Counted from the stretch's first letter, positions 1 through 8,805 are shown. The stretch: DNA of 64,000 bases from Silicimonas algicola (GCF_003148765.1 NZ_QGGV01000001.1:366001-430000), one strand, 5' to 3'. Made by a program: numbers and translations. Notes: a model not told the origin generated them from the letters alone.

Positions 1-65
1 CGGAAATATCCGACGTAAGCGTAAACTTTCAGTTTCAACCAATTTCAAGCAACTTTTTTAGTTCC

Positions 66-1262
66 ATGATTGGATTCCACGATGCAATGCATATGGCTGG
101 TGTATCTTATCAGATAACAACAAGCTCGTACATATCGCATTTTGAAAGAGAGACGATTAAGCCAGTCATGAGCGAGGAGGTCTCCGCTGCTGGTTGGCGT
201 GTATATAGGCTTAGCGCAGATGCATTTCCCAAGATTGCTGACGATGCTAGGAGGATGGCGCGGCAGATTCATCATTTTCCACGGTTTAACAACATATTTT
301 TGCTGGGCTTGGTTAGCCAATTCGACTCATACTTGGGAGACTTGGTGAGATGTCTTGCCGTAGTCATGCCGCATATCATCAACGATTCTGGAAAACAGTA
401 CTCGGCGGTGGAGTTGCTCGAATTTGGCTCGCTCGAAGAATTCAAGTTATCCATTGTAGAGAGAGAGGTGGAATCGGTCCTGCGAACAAGCCACGAGGAT
501 CAATTTAAGTGGTTAGAGAGCAAGATAAAAAAGCCATTACGAGACGGTCTCCACAATTGGCCCGATTTCATCGAAATTTTTGAACGAAGAAATTTATTTG
601 CGCATACGAATGGCATTGTTACTCGAACATATTTAGCCAAATGCCAGTCTGTTGGTTATAAAACGGATGCAGGCGTTGGCGAAATTCTTAGCGCTGATCC
701 GGATTATTTAAGGGATAGCGCGCGTACCCTGATGGAGGTTGGGGTCAAGTTGTCGCAGGTGCTGTGGCGCGTTTCCTGCAATGATGCGGAGAACCATGAG
801 GAGGCGGACAAGTTGCTAAATAATTCTGCCTTTGAGTTGATTAAGGTGGGAATGTACAGTTCAGCTATTTCAATTTTAGATTTCGCCTTTTTGCCGGCGA
901 TGAAACATCCGAGAAAAGCTATATTGAATATGATGCGGATCAATTTGGCCAATGCTCACAAGTTGAGCGGGGATATTGCGGCTGCGGAGCGTGCATTAAG
1001 CGAGGAGGACTGGTCGCCGATGCAAGAGCAGTTTCAGCTTTGCGTCGCCGCTGTTCGTGACGATTTTGAAGAAGTACGCAGGCTCGTCCCTTTGGTTCCT
1101 GCGGATCAGATCTCTGCCGCCAACTATTTTCAGTGGCCAGTTTTTAGAGGTTTGGTAAAGCGCAACGACTACATTCAGTTCATTCGTGAGAGATTTGGAG
1201 ACGAAATTGTCGAGATTTACGGTGGAAGTCGAGACGACGCGAGCTTGAGCGAGGGGAATTAG
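66..1262 (+). CDS. HEPN-motif protein with TPR-like C-terminal region, possibly 5'-partial
   Basis: The product has about 398 residues and matches no named family I recognise. Residues near 175-180 read RNLFAH, the RNxxxH form of the RX4-6H catalytic motif of HEPN ribonucleases. It is preceded by an amphipathic helix (FIEIFER) and followed by TNGIVT, a context common in HEPN-like proteins. The C-terminal 150 residues look helical and repeat-like (TPR-like: paired helices around LANAHKLSGDIAAAE). Base composition is clearly more AT-rich than every downstream gene, which suggests horizontal acquisition. No ribosome binding site precedes the ATG, and the reading frame stays open to base 3, so the true start may lie left of the window. 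A role in RNA cleavage or defence is inference from the motif alone. Confidence 0.6.
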   Translation: MIGFHDAMHMAGVSYQITTSSYISHFERETIKPVMSEEVSAAGWRVYRLSADAFPKIADDARRMARQIHHFPRFNNIFLLGLVSQFDSYLGDLVRCLAVVMPHIINDSGKQYSAVELLEFGSLEEFKLSIVEREVESVLRTSHEDQFKWLESKIKKPLRDGLHNWPDFIEIFERRNLFAHTNGIVTRTYLAKCQSVGYKTDAGVGEILSADPDYLRDSARTLMEVGVKLSQVLWRVSCNDAENHEEADKLLNNSAFELIKVGMYSSAISILDFAFLPAMKHPRKAILNMMRINLANAHKLSGDIAAAERALSEEDWSPMQEQFQLCVAAVRDDFEEVRRLVPLVPADQISAANYFQWPVFRGLVKRNDYIQFIRERFGDEIVEIYGGSRDDASLSEGN

Positions 1263-1356
1263 CCCCCACCCCGCGCCTCTGCACCACCTCCCCACAAACG
1301 ACTCACCTCATCTGTGCTACACTCCCCACCGGGAAACCTTGGGGGAGGACCTGAAC

Positions 1357-1653
1357 ATGACAGCCATGAACATCGTCCGCATGAAGGTGAAGGCGGGGCA
1401 GGAGGATGCGTTCCTCGCGGCGCACGAGGCGCGGCGGCGCGACGACTTCGAGGGCATGAAGAGCTTTCGGATCGTGAAGACCGGCGACCGCGACTATCTC
1501 GTCGTCGGCGAGTGGGAGAGCATGGACGCGCTTTCCGTCGCCCGGCCGAAGATGATCGCGACGCTCGACAGCTTCCGCGAGACGCTCGAGGATCTGGGCG
1601 GCGACCTCGGCGTGACCGAACCGCGCTCGGGCGAGGTCGTCTTCTCGATCTGA
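1357..1653 (+). CDS. antibiotic-biosynthesis-monooxygenase-like small protein
   Basis: This is a 98-residue protein with the outline of a dimeric alpha/beta-barrel domain. A first strand (MNIVRMKVKAG) is followed by a helix (EDAFLAAHEAR), then MKSFRIVKTGDRDYLVVGEWESMDAL, close to ABM-type proteins. I chose the ATG at 1357 because a strong GGGGGAGG ribosome binding site ends about 8 bases before it; an upstream in-frame TTG has no such site. The gene is short and monocistronic, between the AT-rich orphan and a lipoprotein gene. Substrate and function are unknown, and the family call rests on overall pattern. Confidence 0.6.
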   Translation: MTAMNIVRMKVKAGQEDAFLAAHEARRRDDFEGMKSFRIVKTGDRDYLVVGEWESMDALSVARPKMIATLDSFRETLEDLGGDLGVTEPRSGEVVFSI

Positions 1654-1728
1654 GAGACGGGCCGGAAACGACAAGGCTGTGACCCCGGGCGTCTTGTCCG
1701 CCCGGGCGAACCGTCCTACGCTTATTTC

Positions 1729-2127
1729 ATGCGACGCCTCCTGACCCTCCCGCTTCTCCTCGCCCTGCCGGGCTGCTTCGTCGGCTCCGCCCAGGTCGGG
1801 CCCACGGGCGCGGACCCGACGCCCGCGCAACTGTCGGCCCTGGCCCGGAACACGCTGACCATCACGCGGCCCTCGGACGTCGAGTTCTTCGCGCAGGCGG
1901 CCACCTCTCCCGTCATCCTCGTCGAGGGCCGCGAGGTCGGGCGCTGCCAGGTCGGCCGCCCGCTGGTCATCGCGCTCGAGGACGGCGACTGGATCGTCAG
2001 CGCCCGAACGGGGGGCGGCGAGGCCTGGCAACGGGTCGAGGTCTATGGCGGCGAAAGCGTCGACATGGCCTGCGGCGCCTCGGGCGCCTTGAGCCCCCGT
2101 CCGGTTCTCGGCCCCGTCAGCCGCTAG
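1729..2127 (+). CDS. putative lipoprotein
   Basis: The 132-residue product starts with a short basic n-region and a hydrophobic stretch ending in LALPGC, a good lipobox that puts the lipidated cysteine at about residue 16. The remainder is globular, with a conserved-looking segment VILVEGREVGRCQVGRPLVIALEDGDW, and probably faces the periplasm. I do not recognise a named family. It lies about 75 bases after the ABM-like gene and about 50 bases before the DUF2177 gene, all on the same strand, so the three may be co-transcribed. Confidence 0.65.
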   Translation: MRRLLTLPLLLALPGCFVGSAQVGPTGADPTPAQLSALARNTLTITRPSDVEFFAQAATSPVILVEGREVGRCQVGRPLVIALEDGDWIVSARTGGGEAWQRVEVYGGESVDMACGASGALSPRPVLGPVSR

Positions 2128-2179
2128 AAAAGGATCCGACCGTCCATTCCGAGCGTAGAGGGTAAAAGGAGTTCGTCCG

Positions 2180-2581
2180 ATGCAGACCCTCACGCTCTAC
2201 CTCATCACGGCGGGCATCTTCCTCGTCCTCGACGCCGTCATGCTGAACACGGTCATCGCCCCGCTCTTCCGCTCGGCGCTCGGCAACGCAGTGCTGGACA
2301 GCCCGCGCCTTGGCGCGGCGGCGCTGTTCTACCTGTTCTACGTGGGCGGTCTTCTCGCGCTGGTCTCGGTCCCGGCGTTGCGGGACGGCGACGTGATGCG
2401 CGCGCTCTGGCAGGGGGCGCTTCTGGGGGCGGTCGCCTATGGCACCTACGAGATGACGAACTACGCCACGCTCGAGGACTGGACTCCCCGCATGGTGGTC
2501 ACGGACTGGATCTGGGGCACCGTGCTGACCGGGGTTTCGGCGGCGGCGGGCGTCTGGGCCGCCCGCGCGCTCTTTTCGTGA
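2180..2581 (+). CDS. DUF2177 family membrane protein
   Basis: The 133-residue protein has four predicted membrane spans, starting with LYLITAGIFLVLDAVML. It carries the family signature FYLFYVGGLL in the second span and GTYEMTNYATLEDW before the last one. Length and pattern match DUF2177, an uncharacterised bacterial inner-membrane family. A ribosome binding site (AAAAGGAG) precedes the ATG. The stop is followed by a GC-rich hairpin shared with the converging cold-shock gene. Confidence 0.85.
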   Translation: MQTLTLYLITAGIFLVLDAVMLNTVIAPLFRSALGNAVLDSPRLGAAALFYLFYVGGLLALVSVPALRDGDVMRALWQGALLGAVAYGTYEMTNYATLEDWTPRMVVTDWIWGTVLTGVSAAAGVWAARALFS

Positions 2582-2586
2582 GGCAC

Positions 2587-2602
2587 GCGGCCCGTGGGCC
2601 GC
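2587..2602. terminator. bidirectional hairpin between DUF2177 gene and cold-shock gene
   Basis: GCGGCCC and GGGCCGC form a perfect 7-bp inverted repeat in the 28-base gap between two converging genes. There is no long U tract on either side, so this may be a weak intrinsic terminator acting both ways. Confidence 0.45.
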
Positions 2603-2609
2603 GGCACCG

Positions 2610-2816
2610 TCAGATCGCCTTGAGATCGCCCGCCGACTGACGGCCGTCCCGGCCCTCGATCAGCTCGTACTGGACTTTCGTGTTGTCGGCGAGCCCGGTC
2701 ATCCCGGCCCGCTCGACGGCGGAAATATGGACAAACACGTCCTTGCCGCCCCCGTCAGGGGCGATGAACCCAAAACCTTTGGTGGTGTTGAACCATTTTA
2801 CGGTGCCTGTCGGCAT
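2610..2816 (-). CDS. cold-shock protein, CspA family
   Basis: This 68-residue single-domain OB-fold protein has both RNA-binding motifs: KGFGFI (RNP1) near residue 14 and VFVHIS (RNP2) near residue 30. Cold-shock proteins bind single-stranded RNA and act as RNA chaperones. The start (MPTGTVKWFN) was chosen at the family's usual N-terminus and has GAAGGAAG as ribosome binding site. About 175 bases separate it from the divergent ArsC-like gene and would hold both promoters. Longer in-frame upstream extensions lack family resemblance. Confidence 0.93.
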   Translation of the reverse strand: MPTGTVKWFNTTKGFGFIAPDGGGKDVFVHISAVERAGMTGLADNTKVQYELIEGRDGRQSAGDLKAI

Positions 2817-2991
2817 TGTCTCTTCCTTCGGTATCATGTGCGCCGGAATGACCAGCGGTCGGTTCGAGCATCGCTGCCGGGGAGTGTGCCTTCTTGGTCG
2901 GGCTGGGCGTCCTGACGTTGATGCGGCATCGACTTTGGGGATCTTTCGCGAAAAAACAAGAAAAAGAATGGTGACTAGAGGAAGGTGAGCA

Positions 2992-3321
2992 ATGGTCGAC
3001 ATATTCGGACTTCGGACCTGCGACACCTGCCGCGCCGCGGACAAGGCCCTGCGGGCGGCGGGGCTGGACGTGACCTTCCGCGACGTGCGCGAGGCGCCTC
3101 TGTCGGGTGCCGAGATCGCGGCCCTCCACCAGGCGTTCGGCGACGATCTGGTGAACCGCCGTTCGACCAGCTGGCGGGGTCTGTCGGAGGCGGAACGGGC
3201 CGGTGAACCGCAGGCGCTTCTCGCCGCGCACCCGACGCTGATGAAGCGGCCCGTCATCCGTCGAGGGGATGTCCTGACGCTCGGCTGGGACGCCGCGGCA
3301 AGAGCGCCGCACCTTGGATAG
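2992..3321 (+). CDS. ArsC/Spx-family thioredoxin-fold protein
   Basis: This 109-residue protein begins with a strand and the redox motif CDTC at residues 10-13, followed by a helix, as in ArsC/Spx/YffB proteins. The C-terminal part contains LMKRPVIRRGDVLTLGW, the family pattern that carries the anion-binding arginine. A GAGGAAGG ribosome binding site precedes the ATG. Members include glutaredoxin-coupled arsenate reductases and Spx-like regulators. With no ars genes nearby, I would not assign arsenate reduction. Confidence 0.82.
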   Translation: MVDIFGLRTCDTCRAADKALRAAGLDVTFRDVREAPLSGAEIAALHQAFGDDLVNRRSTSWRGLSEAERAGEPQALLAAHPTLMKRPVIRRGDVLTLGWDAAARAPHLG

Positions 3322-3368
3322 CTTGTCGTGCGCGACTACGTGAATCGGCGGACGAAGGGACGCGAGAG

Positions 3369-3731
3369 ATGAGAAACGCCGCCGCCCTCGGCATGATCGG
3401 GGGCATTCTCGCCCTCATCATGGGCATGGTCAGCTTCGGCTGGACCGAGGCGCTTTACCGCTTCGAACGTCTTCAGGAACTGACGGCCCTCCCGGAGAAT
3501 GTGAACCTCCTGCGCGGGATGAGCGTCATCGCTCCCCTGCTCGCCATCGGGGGCGCGGCAATGGCCCCCTATCGCGCCCTGTGGGCCGGCATCGCGCTCG
3601 GAGCGGCGTCCATCGCCATCTTCATCGCCTTCGACAACGTCTTCACCATCTTTCCCGCATCGATGTGCGGGCTGGCCGCTCTCCTTGCGCTTGCGGCAGG
3701 ACGCCCCGACGAGCCGAAGTCGCATTTCTGA
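3369..3731 (+). CDS. small integral membrane protein
   Basis: The 120-residue product is mostly hydrophobic, with about four predicted spans (GMIGGILALIMGMVSF, SVIAPLLAIGGAAMA, GIALGAASIAIFIAF, ALLALAAG). No catalytic motif is visible and I do not recognise a family. The start follows a GGGACGCGAGAG purine stretch. Its 3' end overlaps the converging DoxX gene by 89 bases, which is unusual but possible because both frames look genuine. Confidence 0.6.
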   Translation: MRNAAALGMIGGILALIMGMVSFGWTEALYRFERLQELTALPENVNLLRGMSVIAPLLAIGGAAMAPYRALWAGIALGAASIAIFIAFDNVFTIFPASMCGLAALLALAAGRPDEPKSHF

Positions 3732-4269
3732 GAAACCGGTCGACAGACAGAGGTCCGCCACCCCGGAAGACGAGATAGAGAAGCGCGAAGACCCAGAATG
3801 CGCGCTGATCTAGAACGATGGAGTCCGGCATCCCGTCGAACCACGCTCCAAGCGTGCCATCGTGCGCGATGCCTCCGTGCCCGAAGAGGTCGGTCACGGT
3901 CTGCACCACGACGAAGCCGATCATCGAAAGTGCTGCCAGTCGCGTGAACAGCCCGAGAAGCAGCAGCAGCGGCAGGACGAGTTCGGCCCAAGTGCCAAGT
4001 GTGGCTATGGCCCAGTGGTGGACCCCGAGCTGGCTGACGTCATAGCCTGCTGCCTCGAAGGTTTTCGGGAAGATCTGGGCGTAGGCGCCTGCAGAGGGGG
4101 CGAGGAGGCCCGCCGGGCCGTCCCCGAGCTTGGTCAGCGCAGACTTCCAGTAATAGACGAGGAGGACCGCGGCAAAGACAAACCGCGCGAGCGTCGTCAT
4201 CACCGGGATTGTCGCTTTCTCCAGTCCGGCAAAGACGCGGTCGTGCAGCGATACGATACCTTGGATCAT
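3643..4269 (-). CDS. DoxX family membrane protein, bufferin operon (GigD/BufD-like)
   Basis: This 208-residue DoxX-family protein has four membrane spans (LARFVFAAVLLVYYW, ELVLPLLLLLGLF, ALSMIGFVVVQTV, AFWVFALLYLVF). It is the last gene of the DUF2282-DUF692-DUF2063-DoxX operon, and its ATG overlaps the preceding stop by 4 bases. In gig/buf operons of other proteobacteria the DoxX protein occupies this same place; its biochemical role is not known. Its C-terminal end overlaps a converging membrane-protein gene. Confidence 0.85.
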   Translation of the reverse strand: MIQGIVSLHDRVFAGLEKATIPVMTTLARFVFAAVLLVYYWKSALTKLGDGPAGLLAPSAGAYAQIFPKTFEAAGYDVSQLGVHHWAIATLGTWAELVLPLLLLLGLFTRLAALSMIGFVVVQTVTDLFGHGGIAHDGTLGAWFDGMPDSIVLDQRAFWVFALLYLVFRGGGPLSVDRFLRNATSARRGVLPQAQGERPARTSMRERW

Positions 4270-5021
4270 GGCAGGGCTCCGATGCCTGTGATTGCACCGC
4301 CCGCAAGGAGAAGTGTCAGAGTGGCGGATAGGTCGAAGGCGGGCGCGTCATCCGTCGCCGCGTCGTGGGCTTCTCCGAATGTCCGGCCGGCGCGCAGGGC
4401 GTCCACGAAGGTCGCCGCGCCAGGGCCGAGACAATGCGGCACAGGATCGTAGTCGGGGCGCAGGACTATCACGTCTTCAGCCGCAGGCTTCGGTCGCGGC
4501 GCTCCGACCTCGACGTTGTACCGCCAGATCGCGTGGAGCGGCCAGCGCGAGCGGATCACCAGCACCGAGGGCGCGAGGGTGAGGTGTGTCGACCAGAGCG
4601 CCTCTGGTGCGAGGGCTTCCAAACGCGAGCGAGCGAGAGGCACGGCGTCCGCCGCGTGATAGCTTATCCGCATCGCCAGTTCGAGCCGCGCTACATCCGG
4701 CAGGTATCCAAGCTGTCCTGTCGGTGCGAACCCGGACAGGAAGTCGGGCATCGCGTCGCCGTAGAACAACATCAGCGGTGACGATGGCGGGTGCCGGCGC
4801 AGGAAAGCGCGGGCGAGGTGCCGGAAATTCTCGTCTCCAACGAGTTTGCGCAGGACCGGAAAAGCCGTCTCAAGCGCTTCGATCAGAGAAACGGTCACGT
4901 TGTTGCGGTAGACATCGAACCTTCGGCCCGCCGGGCGTCCGGCGCTATCGATCATTCCGTCGGGCCTCGGCGCGGCGGGATCGACGATGGACCGGTGAAG
5001 CAGTGCCTGGTCGGGGGTCAT
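4266..5021 (-). CDS. bufC: DUF2063 protein, RiPP maturation partner (BufC-like)
   Basis: The 251-residue protein has the N-terminal DUF2063 pattern [32 protein letters not shown]. This is the part that recruits precursor peptide and MNIO enzyme in characterised systems. The C-terminal half is variable. I chose the ATG at 5021 because it overlaps the MNIO gene's stop as ATGA, indicating translational coupling; an upstream extension would run into that gene and lacks similarity. The neighbouring precursor, MNIO and DoxX genes support a bufferin pathway role. Confidence 0.88.
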   Translation of the reverse strand: MTPDQALLHRSIVDPAAPRPDGMIDSAGRPAGRRFDVYRNNVTVSLIEALETAFPVLRKLVGDENFRHLARAFLRRHPPSSPLMLFYGDAMPDFLSGFAPTGQLGYLPDVARLELAMRISYHAADAVPLARSRLEALAPEALWSTHLTLAPSVLVIRSRWPLHAIWRYNVEVGAPRPKPAAEDVIVLRPDYDPVPHCLGPGAATFVDALRAGRTFGEAHDAATDDAPAFDLSATLTLLLAGGAITGIGALP

Positions 5022-5878
5022 GCCGGGGCTCCTGCGAGGATCATCGCCGCGCGGTCTGCTTCCGCGGCAAGGATGTCCCAGTCGGGCACGTCGTTGTCCC
5101 ATTCGATCAGCGTGGGCCGCGCTCCACAGCGCGCAATGACGCGGGAGTACAGGTCCCAGACCGGATCGGCGACGGGGTGTCCGTGGCTGTCGATCAGGAG
5201 GGGCGCCCCGTGGTCGTCTGCGTCCTCTGCGTGACCCCCAAGATGGATTTCGCCCACGAGGTCCAGCGCGAAGGACTCGATGTAGGCGACCGGGTCGAGT
5301 TCCAGGTTCGTGGCGGAAACGAAGACGTTGTTCACGTCAAGCAACAGGCCGCATCCGGTGCGCCGGGCGACCTCGGCCAGAAAATCGGTCTCGCTCCATG
5401 TGCTGTCGACAAACGCAAGGTAAGACGAGGGGTTCTCCAGAAGCATTCGTCGACCCAGGGCGTCTTGCACCTCGTCGACATGATCGGACACGCAATTCAG
5501 CGTGGCGGCAGTGTAGGGCAGGGGCAGAAGGTCGTTCAGAAAAGCGCTGTCGTGGGACGACCAGGCAAGATGCTCTGAAAACGACGCCGGTTCGAGCCAG
5601 CCAATGAGCCGCTTCAGCCGTCCGAGATGGTCGGCATCCAGCCCGCCTTCGCCGCCGATGGAAAGACCTACTCCATGAACCGAGACCGGAAAGCGCTCGG
5701 CGAGGTGACGGAGTTGCGCAATGGGGCGTCCACCGTCGCCCATGTAGTTCTCGGCATGGATTTCCAGCCATGAGACAGCCCCAGGATTCTCAAGGATCTG
5801 GGCGAAGTGCTGGGGCTTGTAACCAACGCCCGGAGCCTGGGGCAGTCGGTCCTTGCGGAGGGCGGAGTCTAGCATCAC
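5018..5878 (-). CDS. bufB: DUF692 multinuclear iron oxygenase (MNIO), BufB-like
   Basis: This is a 286-residue TIM-barrel protein of the DUF692 family. Metal-ligand landmarks visible in order are [12 protein letters not shown] (residues about 36-47), [55 protein letters not shown] and LIEWDND. MNIO enzymes use two or three irons and O2 to modify cysteines in precursor peptides; in bufferin systems they form thiooxazole rings that bind copper. The gene is 57 bases downstream of the precursor gene, with a stem-loop in the gap, and is coupled to the DUF2063 gene. Confidence 0.93.
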   Translation of the reverse strand: MMLDSALRKDRLPQAPGVGYKPQHFAQILENPGAVSWLEIHAENYMGDGGRPIAQLRHLAERFPVSVHGVGLSIGGEGGLDADHLGRLKRLIGWLEPASFSEHLAWSSHDSAFLNDLLPLPYTAATLNCVSDHVDEVQDALGRRMLLENPSSYLAFVDSTWSETDFLAEVARRTGCGLLLDVNNVFVSATNLELDPVAYIESFALDLVGEIHLGGHAEDADDHGAPLLIDSHGHPVADPVWDLYSRVIARCGARPTLIEWDNDVPDWDILAAEADRAAMILAGAPA

Positions 5879-5901
5879 CGGATCTTTCGAAGGATGTGTG
5901 A

Positions 5902-5927
5902 GGCGGCGCCCCGATCGGGACGCCGCC
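5902..5927 (-). promoter_or_regulatory. intercistronic stem-loop between bufferin precursor and MNIO genes
   Basis: GGCGGCGCCCCG and CGGGACGCCGCC form a 12-bp inverted repeat with one C/A mismatch when read on the plus strand (G-U on one transcript strand). It fills the gap between bufA and bufB. There is no U tract, so it is more likely an mRNA-processing or stabilising element, or a partial attenuator favouring precursor expression, than a full terminator. Confidence 0.5.
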
Positions 5928-5935
5928 GGGGTTGG

Positions 5936-6244
5936 TCAGCTTTGCGGCAGGTCGCGGTCAAGCGCTTCGAGAGATCCCATACGGTCGGAGCCGTCCGCCA
6001 TTTCCGGCAGTTCGATCTCGGTGCAGGTGCCGGCGTCCACGAGCGTCCAGGCGTTGCCCTGGTAGTCGACGGTCGAGGTACCTGCGCAGGTGGTGCCGGG
6101 ACCGGCGGCGCAGTCGTTCTTGCCGGCGAGCGAGACGCCGAAGCACTTCTCCTTGGCTTGTGCGTGTGCGGGGACCGACAGCGTGGCGGTCAAGGCGGCG
6201 GCGAGAGCGCCAGCGGCGGCGAGTGCTTTTGTGGTTTGCGACAT
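5936..6244 (-). CDS. bufA: DUF2282 bufferin-type copper-binding precursor peptide
   Basis: This 102-residue protein has a Sec signal peptide (hydrophobic [16 protein letters not shown], cleavage near AHA-QA at residue 28). The short mature part has exactly four cysteines: EKCFG, NDCAAG, TTCAG and GTCTE. The pattern [34 protein letters not shown] is typical of DUF2282. In characterised bufferins the two inner cysteines are converted to thiooxazoles by the MNIO enzyme and the exported peptide buffers copper. The ATG at 6244 has an AGGAC ribosome binding site; an earlier in-frame ATG would hide the signal peptide. An acidic tail follows the last cysteine. Confidence 0.92.
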   Translation of the reverse strand: MSQTTKALAAAGALAAALTATLSVPAHAQAKEKCFGVSLAGKNDCAAGPGTTCAGTSTVDYQGNAWTLVDAGTCTEIELPEMADGSDRMGSLEALDRDLPQS

Positions 6245-6396
6245 GAATTTGGTGTCCTGTTTTTGAAATGACTGTCGCCATGTGCGACGCTCGCGAGGCT
6301 GTCGTCGCTCTTGTTCAAAATCCACTCACGCCTGCGTGTATGACGTGGACGTTAGGTTTTGAAATAAAGTGACCACGGCGGGTAACTGAACCTCAG

Positions 6397-6666
6397 TTCC
6401 GGTCGACGAATACGCGCACTTCCAGCTCAAACTTCGGAAAGCGCGCTGTCGACGGGATCAAGATCGCACCGGCCCTCGTCGACGACATCGAGCAGAGGAC
6501 AAAGTCCGGCGTGATCCTCTCCAACGTTTTCGATCTTGCCCGAAACCTCGGCATAGAGCTGATCGTCGAGGGTGTGGTGCGGGACAGCGACGCCCTCGTC
6601 CTTCGAGACAGAGGACGCGGCGTTGCGAGGAGACTCTCTACAGGGACGCGCGGCTGGCCGACCTGA
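6397..6666 (+). pseudogene. remnant of an EAL-domain (c-di-GMP phosphodiesterase) gene
   Basis: Frame 1 of this otherwise gene-free gap reads DGIKIAPALVDDIEQ, then ILSNVFDLARNLGIELIVEGV. That aligns with the EAL-domain block normally written as D-x-KIDRSFV followed by LAxxLGixviAEGVE. Only about 60 residues of the domain remain. The EAL motif itself and the other metal-binding segments are missing, the KIDR aspartate reads KIAP, and similarity appears to continue in another frame (SLQGRAAGRP) near 6625-6660. No start codon or ribosome binding site is evident. I read this as a decayed gene fragment between the buf operon promoter and thrS. Confidence 0.6.
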
Positions 6667-6716
6667 CGTATCGCGGTGGCGGTCAGGCCGCGACACGCGC
6701 GGCCTGAGGCTGCGGT

Positions 6717-8666
6717 TCACCGCAGATCGGGCGGCAGCGCGTCGAGCCTCAGTTCGTTCACGAGCGCGTCGAGCGGCACCGTCGACGTCTCCTTTGCGCC
6801 AAGACGTCGGACCGTCACCGTCCTGTCCTCGACCTCGCGCTGTCCTATGGCGAGGATGACCGGCACCTTCCCGACGGAGTGCTCGCGGATCTTGTAGTTG
6901 ATCTTCTCGTTCCGCACGTCTGCTTCGGCGCGGAGACCTGCGGCTTTCAACGCAGCCACGGCCTCGTGGACGAAGCCGTCCGCGTCCGAGACGATCGACG
7001 CCACGACGACTTGCCGCGGTGCCAGCCAGAATGGCAGACGGCCCGCGTAGTTCTCGATGAGGATGCCGATGAAGCGCTCGAACGAACCAAGCGTCGCGCG
7101 GTGCAGCATGACGGGGCGGTGCTTTGCACCGTCCTCGCCGATGTAGGTCGCGTCCAGCCGCTCGGGCAGCACGAAATCGACCTGGTGCGTTCCGCATTGC
7201 CAGTCACGGCCAATGGCATCGGTCAGGACGAATTCCAGCTTCGGGCCGTAGAACGCACCTTCGCCGGGGTTCAACTCGAAGTCGTATCCCGCCGCTTCGG
7301 TCGCGGACTTCAGCGCCGCCTCGGCCTTGTCCCAGACCTCGTCCGATCCGGTGCGCACCTCGGGCCGGTCCGAGAACTTCACGCGGAAGCTCTCGAAGCC
7401 GAGATCGCGATAGGTGCGGCTGAGAAACTCGATGAAACGCTTCGTCTCGCTCTCGATCTGGTCCTCGCGGCAGAAGATGTGGCCGTCATCCTGTGTGAAC
7501 CCGCGCACCCGCATGATGCCGTGAAGCGCGCCCGACGGCTCATAGCGGTTACAGGACCCGAATTCGGCCATCCGCAGGGGCAATTCGCGATAGGACTTGA
7601 GCCCCTGGTTGAAGATCTGGACGTGGCAGGGGCAGTTCATCGGCTTCAGGGCGTTGACCGACTTCTCGCGGGCGTGCTCCTCGTCGACCTCGACGATGAA
7701 CATGTGCTCCTGGTACTTCTCCCAGTGGCCCGAGGCCTCCCACAGCCGCCGGTCGACGACCTGGGGCGTGTTCACCTCGACATAGCCGCCGTCGCGCTGA
7801 CGCCGCCGCATGTAGTCCTGAAGGGCGACGTAGACCGTCCATCCGTCCGGATGCCAGAAAACCTGGCCAGGCGCCTCCTCCTGCATGTGGAAGAGGTCCA
7901 TCTCGCGCCCCAGCTGCCGGTGGTCGCGCTTGGCGGCCTCCTCAAGCATCGTCAGATGCGCCTTCAGGTCGTCGCGGTTGCGGAACGCCACGCCGTAGAT
8001 GCGCTGAAGCATCGGGCGAGACGAGTCGCCTCGCCAATAGGCGCCTGCCACGCTCATCAGCTTGAACGCGTCGGCGGGAACCTGGCCCGTGTGCTGAAGA
8101 TGCGGCCCTCGGCAGAGATCCTGCCAGTTTCCGTGCCAGTACATGCGGATCGGCTGGCCGTCGTCCGGGATCGCGTTCACCAGTTCGACCTTGTAGTTCT
8201 CCCCCGAAGCCTCGTAGTGCGCGATGGCGTCGGCGCGCGACCAGACTTCCGTGCGGACCGGATCGCGCGTGTTGATGATCTCTTTCATCTTCGCTTCGAT
8301 ACGGCCCAGGTCTTCCGGTGTGAAAGGCTCGGCGCGGTCGAAATCATAATACCAGCCGTTCTCGATGACGGGGCCGATCGTGACCTTCACGTCGGGCCAG
8401 ATCTCCTGCACCGCACGGGCCATGATGTGGGCGAGGTCGTGCCGGATCAGTTCCAGCGCCGGGCCGTCGTCCTTCATCGTGTGAATCGAGATGGCGGCGT
8501 CGCCTTCGATAGGCCATTGAAGGTCCCAGTGGCGGCCGTCGACCTTGGCGCTGATCGCCTTCTTGGCGAGCGAGGTCGAGATGTCGGCCGCGACATCGGC
8601 CGGCGTCACGCCTGCCGCGTAAGAACGCGCATTGCCATCAGGGAATGTCAGGGAAATCTGGGCCAT
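6717..8666 (-). CDS. thrS: threonine--tRNA ligase
   Basis: This 649-residue enzyme charges tRNA-Thr. In order: an N-terminal TGS domain (residues 1-63), an editing domain with HxxxH at H76/H80, the class II catalytic core with the zinc cysteine in [12 protein letters not shown], motif 2 around [23 protein letters not shown], motif 3 ([23 protein letters not shown]), and a C-terminal anticodon-binding domain from about residue 545. The start [11 protein letters not shown] matches the family and has a GAGGAG ribosome binding site. Upstream in-frame sequence is not conserved. It is divergent from the MFS gene, with 139 bases between the starts. Confidence 0.97.
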   Translation of the reverse strand: MAQISLTFPDGNARSYAAGVTPADVAADISTSLAKKAISAKVDGRHWDLQWPIEGDAAISIHTMKDDGPALELIRHDLAHIMARAVQEIWPDVKVTIGPVIENGWYYDFDRAEPFTPEDLGRIEAKMKEIINTRDPVRTEVWSRADAIAHYEASGENYKVELVNAIPDDGQPIRMYWHGNWQDLCRGPHLQHTGQVPADAFKLMSVAGAYWRGDSSRPMLQRIYGVAFRNRDDLKAHLTMLEEAAKRDHRQLGREMDLFHMQEEAPGQVFWHPDGWTVYVALQDYMRRRQRDGGYVEVNTPQVVDRRLWEASGHWEKYQEHMFIVEVDEEHAREKSVNALKPMNCPCHVQIFNQGLKSYRELPLRMAEFGSCNRYEPSGALHGIMRVRGFTQDDGHIFCREDQIESETKRFIEFLSRTYRDLGFESFRVKFSDRPEVRTGSDEVWDKAEAALKSATEAAGYDFELNPGEGAFYGPKLEFVLTDAIGRDWQCGTHQVDFVLPERLDATYIGEDGAKHRPVMLHRATLGSFERFIGILIENYAGRLPFWLAPRQVVVASIVSDADGFVHEAVAALKAAGLRAEADVRNEKINYKIREHSVGKVPVILAIGQREVEDRTVTVRRLGAKETSTVPLDALVNELRLDALPPDLR

Positions 8667-8805
8667 CGGCCAAGTGCTCCTCGTCGGTTTGGCGCCCACG
8701 GAACGCCCGGTTGCGGGTATGTCGCATCGGACATGGCGAAGCGCGGGCGTCCTGTCAACGGCTGTCGGAAATTGAACCCTCCGCGGCGTCGTGCGTATTT
8801 CACAC

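Noticed and set aside
2992-3321. Arsenic resistance locus
   Set aside because: The ArsC/Spx-like protein stands alone; no arsR, arsB or acr3 gene is nearby, and Spx/YffB-type proteins share the same fold.
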